From NCBI RefSeq assembly GCF_947172395.1, contig NC_069083.1, forward strand, positions 15,594,501 through 15,658,500: DNA of 64,000 bases, in the 5' to 3' direction. The stretch is from Bicyclus anynana (Eukaryota; Arthropoda; Insecta; Lepidoptera; Nymphalidae). The position numbers and the translations under genes were made by a program. Below are positions 42,654 through 53,266 of this stretch, in pieces (within the stretch, counting starts at the first letter, position 1; each line of letters starts with the position of its first letter). The notes below the pieces were generated by a model that had not been told where the DNA came from, did no database searches, and saw only the letters and a program-made list of their open reading frames with translations.

Positions 42654-43213
42654 TTTAATTCTAAATTAATGTTAAATTCAACAGAGGTTAAAAACAGCTG
42701 ACACATTTAATAGACTAAATATAAGCCTTGCTAACTCGCACTTGACTCATTTTGTTCATACAAAGCATCCATAGCCAACTGGATAAATAAAACAATGCAT
42801 AATAACATTTGTTGATATGACAGGGCATTGACATTGTAATTCGAAACTTAAAATGCCTTGTATGTCGCTACGTAGGCAGTTAAAGTGTAATTAAAACATA
42901 TGAGAATAGCACACACGATTTTCGCCTCTTTAATAATAACACTGTTGATTGAATTCGATTATTCATTAATTTATGTATAAATCGATCTTATAGTTTTCGA
43001 GATTTGGCTCAGTCATGTGATTTTACAACTGGTGTCAGCATTCGTCATATACCTCGTGATAATGACGAAATTCGTTTACATCGGCTGATAATGACCTGCT
43101 TAAGTGACGTTTTTATTACACCATTTTTTCGTTTATCCTTGTATGACTATACCAACACACAAATATACCAATAATAATAGTACATTTAAATAAAATTCAA
43201 GTTCCCAAGTTCT
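42654..43213. other. Unassigned sequence
   Basis: No recognised element. Confidence 0.4.
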
Positions 43214-43541
43214 GTCTGTGATTACAAAATAACTATGTACTTTCATGTGCTTAATAGTTATTTACACGAACCACAGACGAAATTAAAAAGACTTTTTTTT
43301 TAATTTTTTGTCTTTCTGTCTGTCTGTTTATTTTTTAAGTTTGTTCTTCACTCACCAATCGGCATCTCCATCTTCTAATCTCAGGAAATGCTAAATTGAT
43401 TTTACTGCGACTTTCATTGGATAGAGGAGATTATCGAGCGACATATTGGCTATTTTTCATCCTGGCAAAATCCATCCATACAATCCATTCCTACGGGTGT
43501 TGTAAAAACTGAATTTCAAAAAAGACGCGGTCATCCGCTAG
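43214..43541 (+). mobile_element. Hel-5, longest copy
   Basis: GTCTGTGATTACAAAATAAC, TTATTTACACGAACCACAGA, a TCTGTC run, AATCTCAGGAAATGCTAAAT, GATAGAGGAGATTATCGAGC, and the 3' end GCGGTCATCCGCTAG followed by T. The 5' end is not certain. Confidence 0.6.
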
Positions 43542-43559
43542 TCTTCAAAAATGTACCTA

Positions 43560-43736
43560 TATCCATCACGAAATCTCAAAAATCCCTTGACGTACAAAGA
43601 TGAAATTTGGCAGGGAAGTAGTTTATAGATAGTAGATATAGTGTATAGGTAGGAGAGGTCCTCTAAGTATGGCGCTTTTGCGAGAGTGCCGGATTAAAGA
43701 GGTCTAAGAGCGGACGAAGTCGAGAGCATCCGCTAG
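43560..43736 (+). mobile_element. Hel-4, copy 2
   Basis: CCATCACGAAATCTCAAAAA, GACGTACAAAGATGAAATTT, GGCAGGGAAG, AGCGGACGAAGTCGAGAGCA and TCCGCTAG (followed by A). It directly follows Hel-5, giving two Helitron-like ends in the same orientation. Confidence 0.6.
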
Positions 43737-43976
43737 AATTAATATAAAGTCGATTGTTTCGCGTGAGAAAACTAGTAATAGGTCTGACTCGAAAGCTCTC
43801 AACGAAATATATTGTAGACCGGTTAAAGTTACGTATATCTAAACTCTAAATTATTGTCGATGTTAGCATTTCTGTAATAGAGAGTCGAACAAGTATTGCG
43901 GGAATTTAGCTACTGCATAGTCTAAAGAACATTTGTAAAGAAAACAGTAAAAACACAATTTAGGAAAAATTACCAT

Positions 43977-44045
43977 CTTTTAAAATTGTGGTTTTATAAG
44001 AACTATCTTTTAGCATAGTTCTTATAAAACACAATGTTTTAAAAG
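43977..44045. repeat. 69-nt pre-miRNA-sized hairpin
   Basis: CTTTTAAAA, TTGTG and TTTTATAAGAACTAT pair in order with ATAGTTCTTATAAAA, CACAA and TTTTAAAAG: 29 base pairs, a 1-base bulge, a 2-base bulge and an 8-base loop. It could be a MITE core or an expressed hairpin. No expression evidence is available. Confidence 0.7.
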
Positions 44046-44084
44046 TCAAGATATTTTTGCAATTCAGCTTTTCCAATACCCTTA

Positions 44085-44470
44085 TTAATAAGAAAGTTTG
44101 GAATGTTGAGTCAACTATTATTGTTTCGATAGTCGTTTCAGTCAATGGTCTTATAGCAAAAAACTTCGACCAACACCTTATGAAGCTTTCACTAAACTGC
44201 TGGATCAAGCAACACCATCTAAGAAGCTGCTAAACTAAACTATGCTAAACTGCTGGATCAAGGGTCGGATAAAGAAGGCAGTTATTCTTGAGGCGCGTAT
44301 TGTGAGAAAGTTCCTCACTCTGGAACCCTCACCACCGGTTGCTTGGGCACTCAAATGTCCCGCAGCGGGAGGGTGGATTTTTTTATAAATTTTTAATAGT
44401 GTTTTGTATTATATTTTGTATTTTATCAACACTGTTAAAATTAAAAAAAAAAGGATAAATAAATAAATGA
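44085..44470 (+). mobile_element. LINE-3 3' end, copy 2
   Basis: Reads WNVESTIIVSIVVSVNGLIA, then NFDQHLMKLSLNCWIK and, after a disrupting insertion (44210-44255), GRIKKAVILEARIVRKFLTL. The phrase AAACTGCTGGATCAAG occurs on both sides of the insertion. The 3' UTR has GGTTGCTTGGGCACTCAAAT and an A-rich ATAAATAAATAAATGAG tail. Same family as 33783-34197, more decayed. Confidence 0.75.
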
Positions 44471-45883
44471 GAAATTTCCTACAACTGACTGCAAAATGTG
44501 TGAATTTGAGATTTTCATTAGTGCTGATCACATACTAGTCAGTGGTGCTGATATAATATAAAAATTTCATACTCTCTTTCTTACTTTTAGACTCTCAAAT
44601 ATACATTACGCAAAAATGAAAATCCCATCACTTAGCATCAGGTGGCTGATTTATCCCAACGAATAGCAAGAAAAAACCAGACGCAAAGAAAAAGTTTAAA
44701 AATTTTCACCAGATGACATAGAATGATTAAAGTTAGAACGAAACTTCGTCCAAAGTTCTGCTACTTCAACTTGTTCCAACTTGGTCATCGCTCGTTTGTT
44801 AATATTAAAAGTGTTCGCTTTGTTTCTACTCGACAAGACAACCTTTTCGAACACTGAACCTAAGAACACTGAAGAGTTTGTCAAATACCCAAGTTGATAA
44901 TTGAAATTTTGTGAATACCCTCAATAATTTTGGTGGAATGACGAATTTTGTTGCAGAAGTTTCTTTCTTCATATATATTTTAAATTATCTTATATATAAT
45001 TTATGTGGTTTTTGCACGTAGATTAAACATAAAGCTTTGACCTTAAGAAGCATTAAGGAAGATAGAACAATTGAAAAAAAACATTATCCTACTTATATTA
45101 GCTTATCCTTGAAAGATCTACTTGAAAGTAATTTATCTGTAAATAAAATCTCTTACAGCTGTCTATTAAAAAAACTGCGCCCAAACATTAGAATATGTTA
45201 TTTAAATGGCCATCTGCTAAGAAGCTTCGTTGGCACAGTCAGACACATAAATATACGGACAAACACCTAACTATAAACCTGTTAAGTCTTGGAACAAGAA
45301 ATAAACACAAAAACTTATGACAGCTTGACACATAAATAAATAACACACCAGCTTATAAGACAACTGAATTTTATTTAAATTCGCTCTTATTTATATCTCA
45401 TTTGTATTATTATTACATGTTTATAAATAACAATAATATATATTAACATATTGTAACATTATTAATAAATTATTCTCCAGCCACCACGCTTGGAAATCAT
45501 ATGACGCGATAACTTATCAGTATGAGTAACATTACACCCACTACATGAGAGGTTTACTCTGCAGGTCGTGACCTTTGTGAACTATTGAATAACACAAATG
45601 AAACAGTGTTATCGGTCTGTGTCATTATTGAAACAACGTATATTTTCGGCGGGATTGTTAAAAAAATGTATTTAATATTATAGATGGACTATAGAGGATT
45701 AAATTTTTAAACGACATTTCACGATTAAACTGAATGTTTTGTTTCGGTTGACTCTTTATGTGGTGACTTTTGTAAACTTTTACTAAAACTGAAACAGTGT
45801 TTTCGGATTATGTGATTATTGAAACAATTTACTCATATTTGGGGGGGATTTGATAAAAAAAACCGTATTTAATACTATCAAAA
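44471..45883. other. Unassigned AT-rich sequence
   Basis: 1.4 kb without a recognised element. A 77-codon plus frame (45037-45270) has no domain. TGTGATTATTGAAACAA and ACTGAAACAGTGTTTTCGG blocks recur at 45597-45640 and 45788-45828, suggesting an old internal duplication. Confidence 0.4.
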
Positions 45884-46100
45884 TGCCCGCGACTTCGTTC
45901 GCGTGTAATTCGCTTTTACACAGATCCCGCGGGAACCATGGCCTTTTCCGGGATGAAAAGTAGCGTATGTGTTAATCCAGAGTATAATCTGTTACCAATC
46001 CAAATTTCAGCCAAATCGCTTATGTAGCCGCAGCGTAAAAAGGAACAAACATACATATACACTTACACACACACAAACTTTCGTTTTTATATTATTAGTG
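45884..46100 (-). mobile_element. Hel-2
   Basis: ATGCCCGCGACTTCGTTCGC, CCTTTTCCGGGATGAAAAGT, AATTTCAGCCAAATCGCTTA and ACAAACTTTCGTTTTTATAT follow the Hel-2 order on the minus strand. The CTAG and TCCTACTAAT ends are eroded. Confidence 0.7.
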
Positions 46101-46322
46101 TCATTATATGACCTTCAGTGAACGGGTTTTTGAGTTACCACCGTTTAACGATTAAATTGAATTGGTACACAGAGTATTAGGAGAGTCTATAAACAACTTA
46201 GGTTAGAATCTACTTAATTATGTCAACTTGAACTTAACACTGTAATACTGATAGAAAATACATCTGCAGTTAGTAATTAAAGGTATCTGGTAAAACCGAT
46301 TCTATTTGAACTATAGATATTT

Positions 46323-46560
46323 GTCATCAACCCATATTCTGCTCACTGCTGAGCTCGAGTCTCCTCTTAGAATGAGAGCAGTTAGGCTAGTAGTCCACGC
46401 TGACCCAATGCGGATTGGCAGAATTCACAGAATTAAGAAAATTCTCTGATAAGCAGGTTTCACCGTTTTCCATCACCGTTTGAGACACGTGATATTTAAT
46501 TTCTTAAACACACTCTCCGGAATCGGAAGCAGAGGTCATAACTGGGCTAACTATAGATAT
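46323..46560 (-). mobile_element. SINE-2, deleted copy
   Basis: CATCAACCCATATTCTGCTC, GAGCTCGAGTCTCCTCTTAG, CCGTTTGAGACACGTGATAT and the head remnant TCCGGAATCGGAAGCAGAGG. Several small deletions. Confidence 0.8.
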
Positions 46561-46982
46561 ACTGTTAATAAATACAATTTAGCTTATTAATTAAATGATG
46601 AACAAATCAGAAACAAATACAACAGCGGTCAGTAACAAGCGAGGGTCGGCTGATCCCAATCACTGATACGGCTTCTATTATTTAGGGTAGTCTGTAAAAA
46701 CCATTTTTGATCTCCCCACGAGTTTATGTCCTTTTCACACGTTAAATTTAGCGTATATTTCGATAAGGACAGCAACATAACGGTTTAACCCTTTAAAACT
46801 GTCCCCTATGGATCTTAACTCATACACATAGAATCTAATAGTCAAGTTTTTAGGGTTCAGTAGCAAAACCAGAATTTGTTTTCTGGTGATATTCTTATTT
46901 GAATTTTAAACTAATGTAACGCTCTGACACTTAAAAATGTGTGGGACGATACTTATATAAAAAATTGCTTGCTTATCGAATC
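46561..46982. other. Unassigned sequence
   Basis: Nothing recognised. Confidence 0.4.
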
Positions 46983-47276
46983 GCTGTGATAGCCCAGTGG
47001 ATTTGAACTCTGCGTCCCATTCCGGAGGATGTAGGTTCGAATCCGGTCAGGGGCGTGCACCTTCGACTTTTCAGTTGTATGCATTTCAAAAAATAAATAA
47101 ATATCACGTGTCTCAAACGGTGAAGGAAAACATCGTGAGGAAACCTGCATATCAGAGAATTTTCTTAATTCTCTGCGTGTGTGAAGTCTGCCAATTCTCA
47201 TTGTGGTGGCCTTACCCCTCTCATTCTGAAAGGAGAATCGAGCTCAGCAGTGAGCCGACTATAGGTTGATATTGAA
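46983..47276 (+). mobile_element. SINE-2, full length
   Basis: Head CTGTGATAGCCCAGTGGATT (A box) and GTAGGTTCGAATCCGG (B box), then GGGGCGTGCACCTTCGACTT, TCTCAAACGGTGAAGGAAAA, and a lightly deleted 3' part with AGCTCAGCAGTGAGCCG. The tail is short. Reference copy for the plus strand. Confidence 0.9.
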
Positions 47277-47728
47277 GAAGTAGATTAAATATAACTTTGA
47301 GCACAACAAGCAATTCAGCAAGATCGGATGAATTGAAAAAAATATTATCAAAAAAAATTAAAATATAACCTAGAAGAAGGGGAAATAGCTGGTCATAGCT
47401 ATAAACCAACATCCTAGCATAGCACGTATACGTGAACTAACTACTTAATAAGCCAAACTGACTTTGCTGAGCTAACTGAGCTTTACTGTGTTTATTTACA
47501 GCGGGTCTCAGTCAACAAATACTGATTTATGGCTGAACAGTAATACGTCAAGGTCAAGAGCGTCTCGTAAAACATAACGCAGTGCGGGGTTATAAACATC
47601 AGTACGTTATTACCTAACTACTCGTACCCTTGCCCGTGCCGTTGCGGTCTGAGATCTCGAAATACAGTGACCTTTATTATCCTTATCGAGTTTTTAATAT
47701 AGCAATAACTTAAATCTGAAATGTTTTG
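47277..47728. other. Unassigned sequence
   Basis: No element recognised. Confidence 0.4.
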
Positions 47729-47813
47729 AGCTCGATTCTTGCTAGTCTGATACTGAGCCGCCTGCATCCAGTGAATCCCTGCGAGTCGTCAGTACACCTG
47801 GTGAGTGAGCTAG
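47729..47813 (-). mobile_element. RTE-1 short fragment
   Basis: TGATACTGAGCCGCCTGCAT, CCAGTGAATCCCTGCGAGTC and GTCAGTACACCTGGTG. A separate partial copy just upstream of the larger one at 47848. Confidence 0.75.
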
Positions 47814-47847
47814 TACTTCAACAAGAATCAATTGCAAGAATAAGAAC

Positions 47848-48190
47848 TAGTCATCATCATCATCATATCAGCCGATGGACGTCCACTGCAGGACATGGGC
47901 TTTTTGTAGGGACTTCCAAATATCACGATACGGAGCCACCTGCATCCAGCGAATCCATGACTTTTTACTTTTGCTGTCGTCAGTCCACCTGTTGGTGGGT
48001 CGACGAATACTGCGCTTTCTAGTGCAGGGTCACCACCATCCCACTTTGGGACCCCAACGTCCAGCGGTTCTTCGAACTATGTGCCCCGCCCATTGCCACT
48101 TCAGCTTCGCAACTCGTTGAGTACTACTATGTCAGTGACTTTAGTTCTTCTGCGGATCTCCTTATTTCTGATTCGATCACGCAGAGATAC
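47848..48190 (-). mobile_element. RTE-1 3' fragment
   Basis: CATCATCATCATCATATCAG tail, CCGATGGACGTCCACTGCAG, GTCAGTCCACCTGTTGGTGG, CCATTGCCACTTCAGCTTCG, TCTGCGGATCTCC and GATTCGATCACGCAGAGATA. 5'-truncated after the RDRIR codons. Confidence 0.88.
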
Positions 48191-48235
48191 TTTTACTTCT
48201 ACTATTGAATTACAATAAATGTATATTTAAATACA

Positions 48236-48285
48236 ACTTTATAAGGAACTTTCGGTGGACGAGCCGACTCGCACTTGTCCTTTTT
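48236..48285 (-). repeat. Repeat S, copy 2
   Basis: GGTGGACGAGCCGACTCGCA plus CTTGTCC is the reverse complement of the 3640-3692 core. Confidence 0.5.
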
Positions 48286-48654
48286 TATTTTTTTCAATAT
48301 CCAGATTATCTGAGCAATTAATATGAACTGGCTCTACGAATCCGTCCAATCTATATATTGCTCGTGAAAAGCTATCTATTGAAATTTTATAGCTATTGAA
48401 TTGATTTTCAATAAAAATGTATATTTTAATAAACGTACGCCGCGAAGCATCACGTTACATAATGGGATTTTCATGAATTGATTACACAAACTAATTAAAT
48501 AACAAAGGCTTTCAGATTCCAGATGAAAGCTAATTAGGACTGGCAAACGTAGGCAAAACGTAACGTATTTCATTTGATACATCTAAAACTTCTCAGCGAT
48601 ATTTCAGTACTAATTAAAACAATGAAGAATTTTGATATTCTCTGCAAGTCATAC
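48286..48654. other. Unassigned AT-rich sequence
   Basis: Nothing recognised. Confidence 0.4.
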
Positions 48655-48735
48655 AGGGTCAGGCCTCCCTACGTATAGGAGACGGGCTGGAATATTATGG
48701 AGATTAGACCCACCATACTGATCTAATGCGGGTTG
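48655..48735. repeat. Repeat R, copy
   Basis: CAGGCCTCCCTACGTATAGG, GGAGATTAGACCCACCATAC and TGCGGGTTG match 54945-55050. Confidence 0.5.
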
Positions 48736-49520
48736 TTAGTTTTACTCCGAAACCGGGACATCCTCAAAAGGTGTGGATGCTACAATGTACACTTTTTATT
48801 GTACCCTACCGAAACAAGTATGCTGTTTGGGTATACGAAGTATATTTTAAAAATTATGTAAGCACTTTATGCCGTCGGCATTGTACAATTGCTATGCAGT
48901 TCAATTCTTATAAGTGTTCCCGTTAATATCTTGAAGTTATACTTAATAAGTCGTCATAAATGTGTTATACTTATTCGTTTAAAATGAGTTATATGAATAA
49001 CACAATACACACTATAATACTTAAGTAAGTCTCTCTGTCTATCTGTTATCTTTTCACGGCCAAATAAATGAAGATTTTAATGAATTTTTGTAACGAAACA
49101 ATTTGACCTTGCAGTAGAACAAAAACATCATCCGATACTTAGTTAAATATTAGAGTATTTTGTGCTAAGCTAATTGCCATACGCATAGGAACAGAGACAA
49201 TAGCATTGTAAAATTCTTGCAAGTTGTAGTGACCTTCGTTATAGTATATTCAGTCAAATTTAACGAAGGTTTTGTAAAGAAATTGTAATAATTTTAGTAA
49301 GGTTTTTTAGAAACAGGAGTAAGCAGTATCTTAGAATAATAAAATTTCCCATTATTCCGAGAAATAATAATGCCTTGAAGTTATGCGGCCTTGTTTCCTG
49401 GAGTGGACAATGGTATCAAGTTAAAAGTTATCATTAACAAAACAAACGCTTTTATGGACAGGCAAAGATATTAAATTTCTGGGCGATCGTTTTCATGAAA
49501 GTATAAATTGTAAAGACTTG
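48736..49520. other. Unassigned AT-rich sequence
   Basis: Nothing recognised. The frame at 48726-48926 lacks any domain. Confidence 0.4.
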
Positions 49521-49737
49521 TTTGGCTGGTGGGAGGCTTCGGCCGTGGCGAGTTACCCTCCTACCGACAAAGACTCACCGGTAAGTGACTTAGTGTTCCG
49601 GTACGACGTCGTGTAGAAACCGAAAGGGGTGTAGATTTTCATCCTCTTCCTAACAAGTTAGCCCGCTTCCATCTTAGATTGCATCATCCCTTACCATAAG
49701 GTGAGATCGTAGTCAAGGCCTAACTTGTAAAGAACAA
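49521..49737 (+). mobile_element. SINE-1, headless
   Basis: Starts TTTGGCTGGTGGGAGGCTTC at the headless boundary and ends TAACTTGTAAAGAACA with a very short tail. Confidence 0.88.
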
Positions 49738-49782
49738 CAAGTTGTTGTATGTTTGCCAACCCATGGTACTGCTAAAATATAT

Positions 49783-49854
49783 AAGTACGGTAGTCAATTA
49801 TGGAGTTTGTATTGTGTTGTGTTTATTCAAATTCTATAATTGACTACCGTACTT
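49783..49854. repeat. Perfect 19-bp-arm inverted repeat
   Basis: AAGTACGGTAGTCAATTAT and ATAATTGACTACCGTACTT with a 34-base spacer, both arms exact. Confidence 0.9.
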
Positions 49855-49892
49855 AAAATAAAATAATATAGTTAAAAGCCTTTATAATTTTG

Positions 49893-49943
49893 ACTCAGTC
49901 AGTTAGTCAGTAAGTCAGGTCAGTCGTTCGTTAGTCAGTTAAT
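49893..49943 (+). repeat. GTCA-type microsatellite
   Basis: Imperfect GTCAGTTAGTCAGTAAGTCA repeats. Confidence 0.75.
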
Positions 49944-50650
49944 TAAAAAAAATGGCCTCCATAAGTGTCAAATAACGCTTTAAATCGGTTAATCTGAAAG
50001 GAAAAAGAAGGTCGTTTTTAAAACGAAAATTACATGAGATCTCTTTATTAGGTACCTACTTATTTATAACAAGAAAAGCTATTTGAAATAAAAGAATACA
50101 AATTTCAAGACACCTTAATGTAATCACATAAGAAAAGTAAAAGAAATAATTGCGAAAAAAGTAAATTACTTACTTTTATAGATACGGTAGATATTTATTA
50201 TAAAGAAAATTTTCTCAAAGACCTATTTACATAATGATGGTAAACAGTTCGCGATAATGGTATGGGACGAAATTTCTTTGCATTGTCCTCGAGGGTTGGC
50301 TACAGGGCATTCAGAGCTCCGGGCTCTAATGATTTCTGAATCGTTAACGACGTTAACGAGCCAGGCGAATCAATTAAATAAGCTTCTAAATACAGGTTAA
50401 ACTAATTTCTGTGTACATTTTCACAGATAAAAGGTTTTCTGAATTAATTAATTATTATTTTTCACTGGTCGTTTCATTTTAAAGTAATCTTAATAATAAT
50501 GTTGAAATAAGCTCTTGTCCGCGACTTAATTTTTTTGATTTCTTTTTCTTTTTTTGAGGTTTTCAAGTGATTGTTTCCCTTAAAAATACCGGTCGTACCG
50601 GAAGTAATTTAGCAATGTGAAGTTTTATATTTAAGAAGATAATTAAGACC
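49944..50650. other. Unassigned AT-rich sequence
   Basis: Nothing recognised. Confidence 0.4.
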
Positions 50651-50652
50651 TA

Positions 50653-51146
50653 TAGTACAGGAAATCTAGAAAAAATCGATTTGTAAAAGAATTACATGAC
50701 TCGACATTTTTTAACCATCGGTAGGGAGCAACCCAACAAGCTTAACTTGACAAAAAAAAATTTCAAATAAATGTTGTAGGGTTTTTTGAGAAGAACAACT
50801 TTCTCATTTGTACCTACTTTCGTTGTAAAATAACTCTTTATACACTTAATGCTGAAAAAACACATTTCAAGAAACTTCAGCACCACCTACCTTCCGTATT
50901 TAAAGTCATACGATAGTACTTTAATTGTAGATGAGAATGTCCTCTAAATTTTTTGTCAAATAAACTTTTATGTAAAATTCATAGTTTAGGAGAAAAACGG
51001 AATCCAAAAACTATTTGAGTTTCTGAGCCACCCTAAGGGGGGGGGGGGTCGATGTACTCAAGTTAAGCTTGTTGGGTTGCTCCCTACCGATGGTTAAAAA
51101 ATCACGAGTCATGTAATTCTTTGTAAATATTTCTTATCCTGTACTA
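50653..51146. mobile_element. TA-flanked 494-bp TIR element
   Basis: Outer ends TAGTACAGGA and TCCTGTACTA are flanked by TA (50651-50652, 51147-51148). Longer sub-terminal arms include GAATTACATGACTCG, ACCATCGGTAGGGAGCAACC and CAACAAGCTTAACTTGA on the left, repeated inverted on the right (about 90 bp in all). TA flanks suggest Tc1/mariner-type mobilisation. The centre is AT-rich without transposase. A 12-G run lies at 51037-51048. Confidence 0.8.
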
Positions 51147-51492
51147 TAAAATAAAAAATATATATAAATACATCGTATCTATAAAAGGGAATAAAAAATG
51201 TTATTTATTGAAAACACAGTGTGTTTGTTTTCATTAATCAAGGCATCTTTATGCCGATCGCCTTACTGACTTGTTCAAAGCAAAAAAAGCAAAGTTCTGA
51301 TAGTTCGATCTAATGAACCAAGGAGATAGTTACACAGCCTGAAAGGAAAATATAGTTAACCTATTTTATCAAAGTAATGTTTCCTAGAAAACCTTTTTTT
51401 TTCATGTTACACATAGGTGACTACTGAAAATAAAAATGTCGTAAGCTCAAATTTTGTTTCGCAATTTACGGTTACCGTAAATTATTTTTTTA
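51147..51492. other. Unassigned AT-rich sequence
   Basis: Nothing recognised. Confidence 0.4.
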
Positions 51493-51846
51493 CTAACGGA
51501 TGCCCGCGATTTCGTTCGCGTGGAATTTAGTTTTTCACAAATCCCTCGGGAACCCATGGATTTATACAATGTAGCCTATGTGTTAATCCAGACTATAATC
51601 TAGCTCTACTTCAAATTTTAGGTGATTCGGTTCAGTAGCCAAGGCGTAAAAGAGTAATAAACATTCATAGCATCAAAATCATCAGGTTTTTGCAAATCCG
51701 TGGATTTTTTCGGGATAAAAAGTAGCCTATGTTTTAATCCAGAGTAAAATTTATTTCCATTCAAGATTTCATCCAAATTGTTTCAGTAGTTGCGGCGTTA
51801 AAGAGTAACAAACATACAAACTTTCGCGCTTATAATATTAGTAGGA
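51493..51846 (-). mobile_element. Hel-2, full length with internal duplication
   Basis: Minus strand: starts TCCTACTAATATTATAAGCG after an A and ends GAAATCGCGGGCATCCGTTA (CTAG changed to TTAG) before a T-side flank. The middle contains the '..GTAGCCTATGTxTTAATCCAG' and 'AGTAACAAAC' blocks twice (51569-51665 and 51705-51815), making it 354 bp against 226 bp for the copy at 58639. Confidence 0.75.
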
Positions 51847-52199
51847 TTATTCGCTGGGACACTAGCGTTAACATATTCCTCGCCGATGTGTCTTATAAAA
51901 GTCCGCACTCACACATAGTACCTCCCAGCAGGTATATGCAGCTTACCAGTATAGAAGTAACTAGTCAGAATAGTCCTGAGATCCTAGTCGGAAATCCGGT
52001 CTTATCAAAACCATGAATCTTACATGCGAAATACTAGGTAGCCTTACCTGCTCAACTTGAAACCGTTCCTCAACGGATCAATAGATACTCTAAGATCCCA
52101 CTATAAAGCGAATTCTAGTACAGAGCGAATTTCAACTACTTAATCATCATCATCATCAGGTGCAGTAAAGACGATCTGTATATATTATTTCTTTTCAAT
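51847..52199. other. Unassigned sequence
   Basis: No element recognised. Confidence 0.4.
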
Positions 52200-52505
52200 A
52201 TAAGGTATTTATTAGTATATTTTGATATGTATTTTATTCAATATTGTAGGTATTTGTGTAATATTGTTTATGTATTAGGATGTAAATTATTTGTATGTAT
52301 GTGTATTACTAATACTATGGTTATTTTTGTTTTACACCACCTGCTGATGTCCTTAAGTTTTCCTAAACCGAAGGTTGCCTGGAAGAAATCGCTACTTAGC
52401 GATAAGCCCGCCTTTTGTATGCTGATCTCTTCCTAATTTGTTTTTTATTTCACTTGTTTTTGTCTTTGTGGTGTGCAAATAAAGTATATTTATCTTATCT
52501 TTATC
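52200..52505 (+). mobile_element. LINE-5 3' UTR/tail, copy 2
   Basis: TGTTTATGTATTAGGATGTA, ACACCACCTGCTGATGTCCT, GGTTGCCTGGAAGAAATCGC, AGCGATAAGCCCGCCTTTTG and TGTGGTGTGCAAATAAAGTA, then (TTATC)n. Co-linear with 6396-6640. Confidence 0.75.
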
Positions 52506-52508
52506 TTA

Positions 52509-52745
52509 TCATCATCATCGTCATCATCGTTAACAACAAATGTTCCGCTCACTGTTGACTACGGGTCTCCTCTCAAAATGAGTTTTCCACGCTGGTCCAA
52601 TGCGGATTGGCACGCAGGTTTCCTCAGATGTTTTTCGTTTACAGTTTAAGACACGTAGGTATATTTGATTTCTTAAAATGCACATAACTGAAATACACCC
52701 TCCGAATCGAAGGTAGAAGTCATATCCACTGGGCTATCACGGAAT
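52509..52745 (-). mobile_element. SINE-2, deleted, with head remnant
   Basis: Tail ATCATCATCGTCATCATCGT, body fragments CACGCTGGTCCAATGCGGAT and GTTTAAGACACGTAGG, and the head ATATCCACTGGGCTATCACG. The tail abuts the LINE-5 tail. Confidence 0.82.
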
Positions 52746-52841
52746 AGACTTACCAGTAATATCTAGATAACTTAATAAATTGAATTCAAAGTCATTACAT
52801 GCTTAGCATTGACTCCAGGATCTTCCACTATTGACATCTGC

Positions 52842-52972
52842 CCCCCTAGCTGGCTTCGATAGCTAACGCTTTGAAAACTAGAAAAATGTATGGGAATGAC
52901 AGATCCCGTACATTTTTCTAGTTTACGAAGCGTTAGCGATCGTAGAAAGAGAATCGACCACTTGGCTAGGGG
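52842..52972. mobile_element. MITE-Z
   Basis: CCCCCTAGCTGGCTTCGATA with GCTAACGCTTTGAAAACTAG on the left faces CTAGTTTACGAAGCGTTAGC with ACTTGGCTAGGGG on the right. The left arm has a deletion of about 15 bp. Centre ATGTATGGGA..CCCGTACAT. Confidence 0.7.
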
Positions 52973-53266
52973 TGCTGGATATTTCGCCAGCACTGCATAC
53001 TCAGCTGAACCAGGGACGTAGGTACTCAGTCAATTTCTTATCGTTGCTACCTCTCTCGCCTTTTAGATGAAACGAGCTTTAATTATGCAGTGACACGGAA
53101 ACTAGCGTACTGCGCTGTTTCAGTTTCAAATTAATTGGATTGATTTTTACCATTTTTCATACAAATTAATATTTGAAACGGATTTTTTTTTTTAAATTTA
53201 CGTTTCAAATTCAAATATCCGTAGGGAATATAAAATTTAATTTAAATACGTTGAAATTTCTGCATT
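52973..53266. other. Unassigned AT-rich sequence
   Basis: Nothing recognised. Confidence 0.4.

Noticed and set aside
42398..42706. 102-codon minus-strand ORF
   Set aside because: It spans both arms of the 87-bp fold-back, so its length follows from the palindrome and not from selection for coding.
45037..45270. 77-codon plus-strand ORF as a gene
   Set aside because: AT-rich flanks, no domain and no repeat or splice context; ORF length is plausible by chance.
46983..47050. tRNA gene (A and B box)
   Set aside because: The boxes belong to the SINE-2 head; no acceptor stem or cloverleaf can be folded and the same head recurs at 4560-4624.
47840..47870. CRISPR-like or satellite array from CAT/ATG repeats
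   Set aside because: The trinucleotide runs are the GAT-type tails of RTE-1 and SINE-2, short and always attached to those elements.
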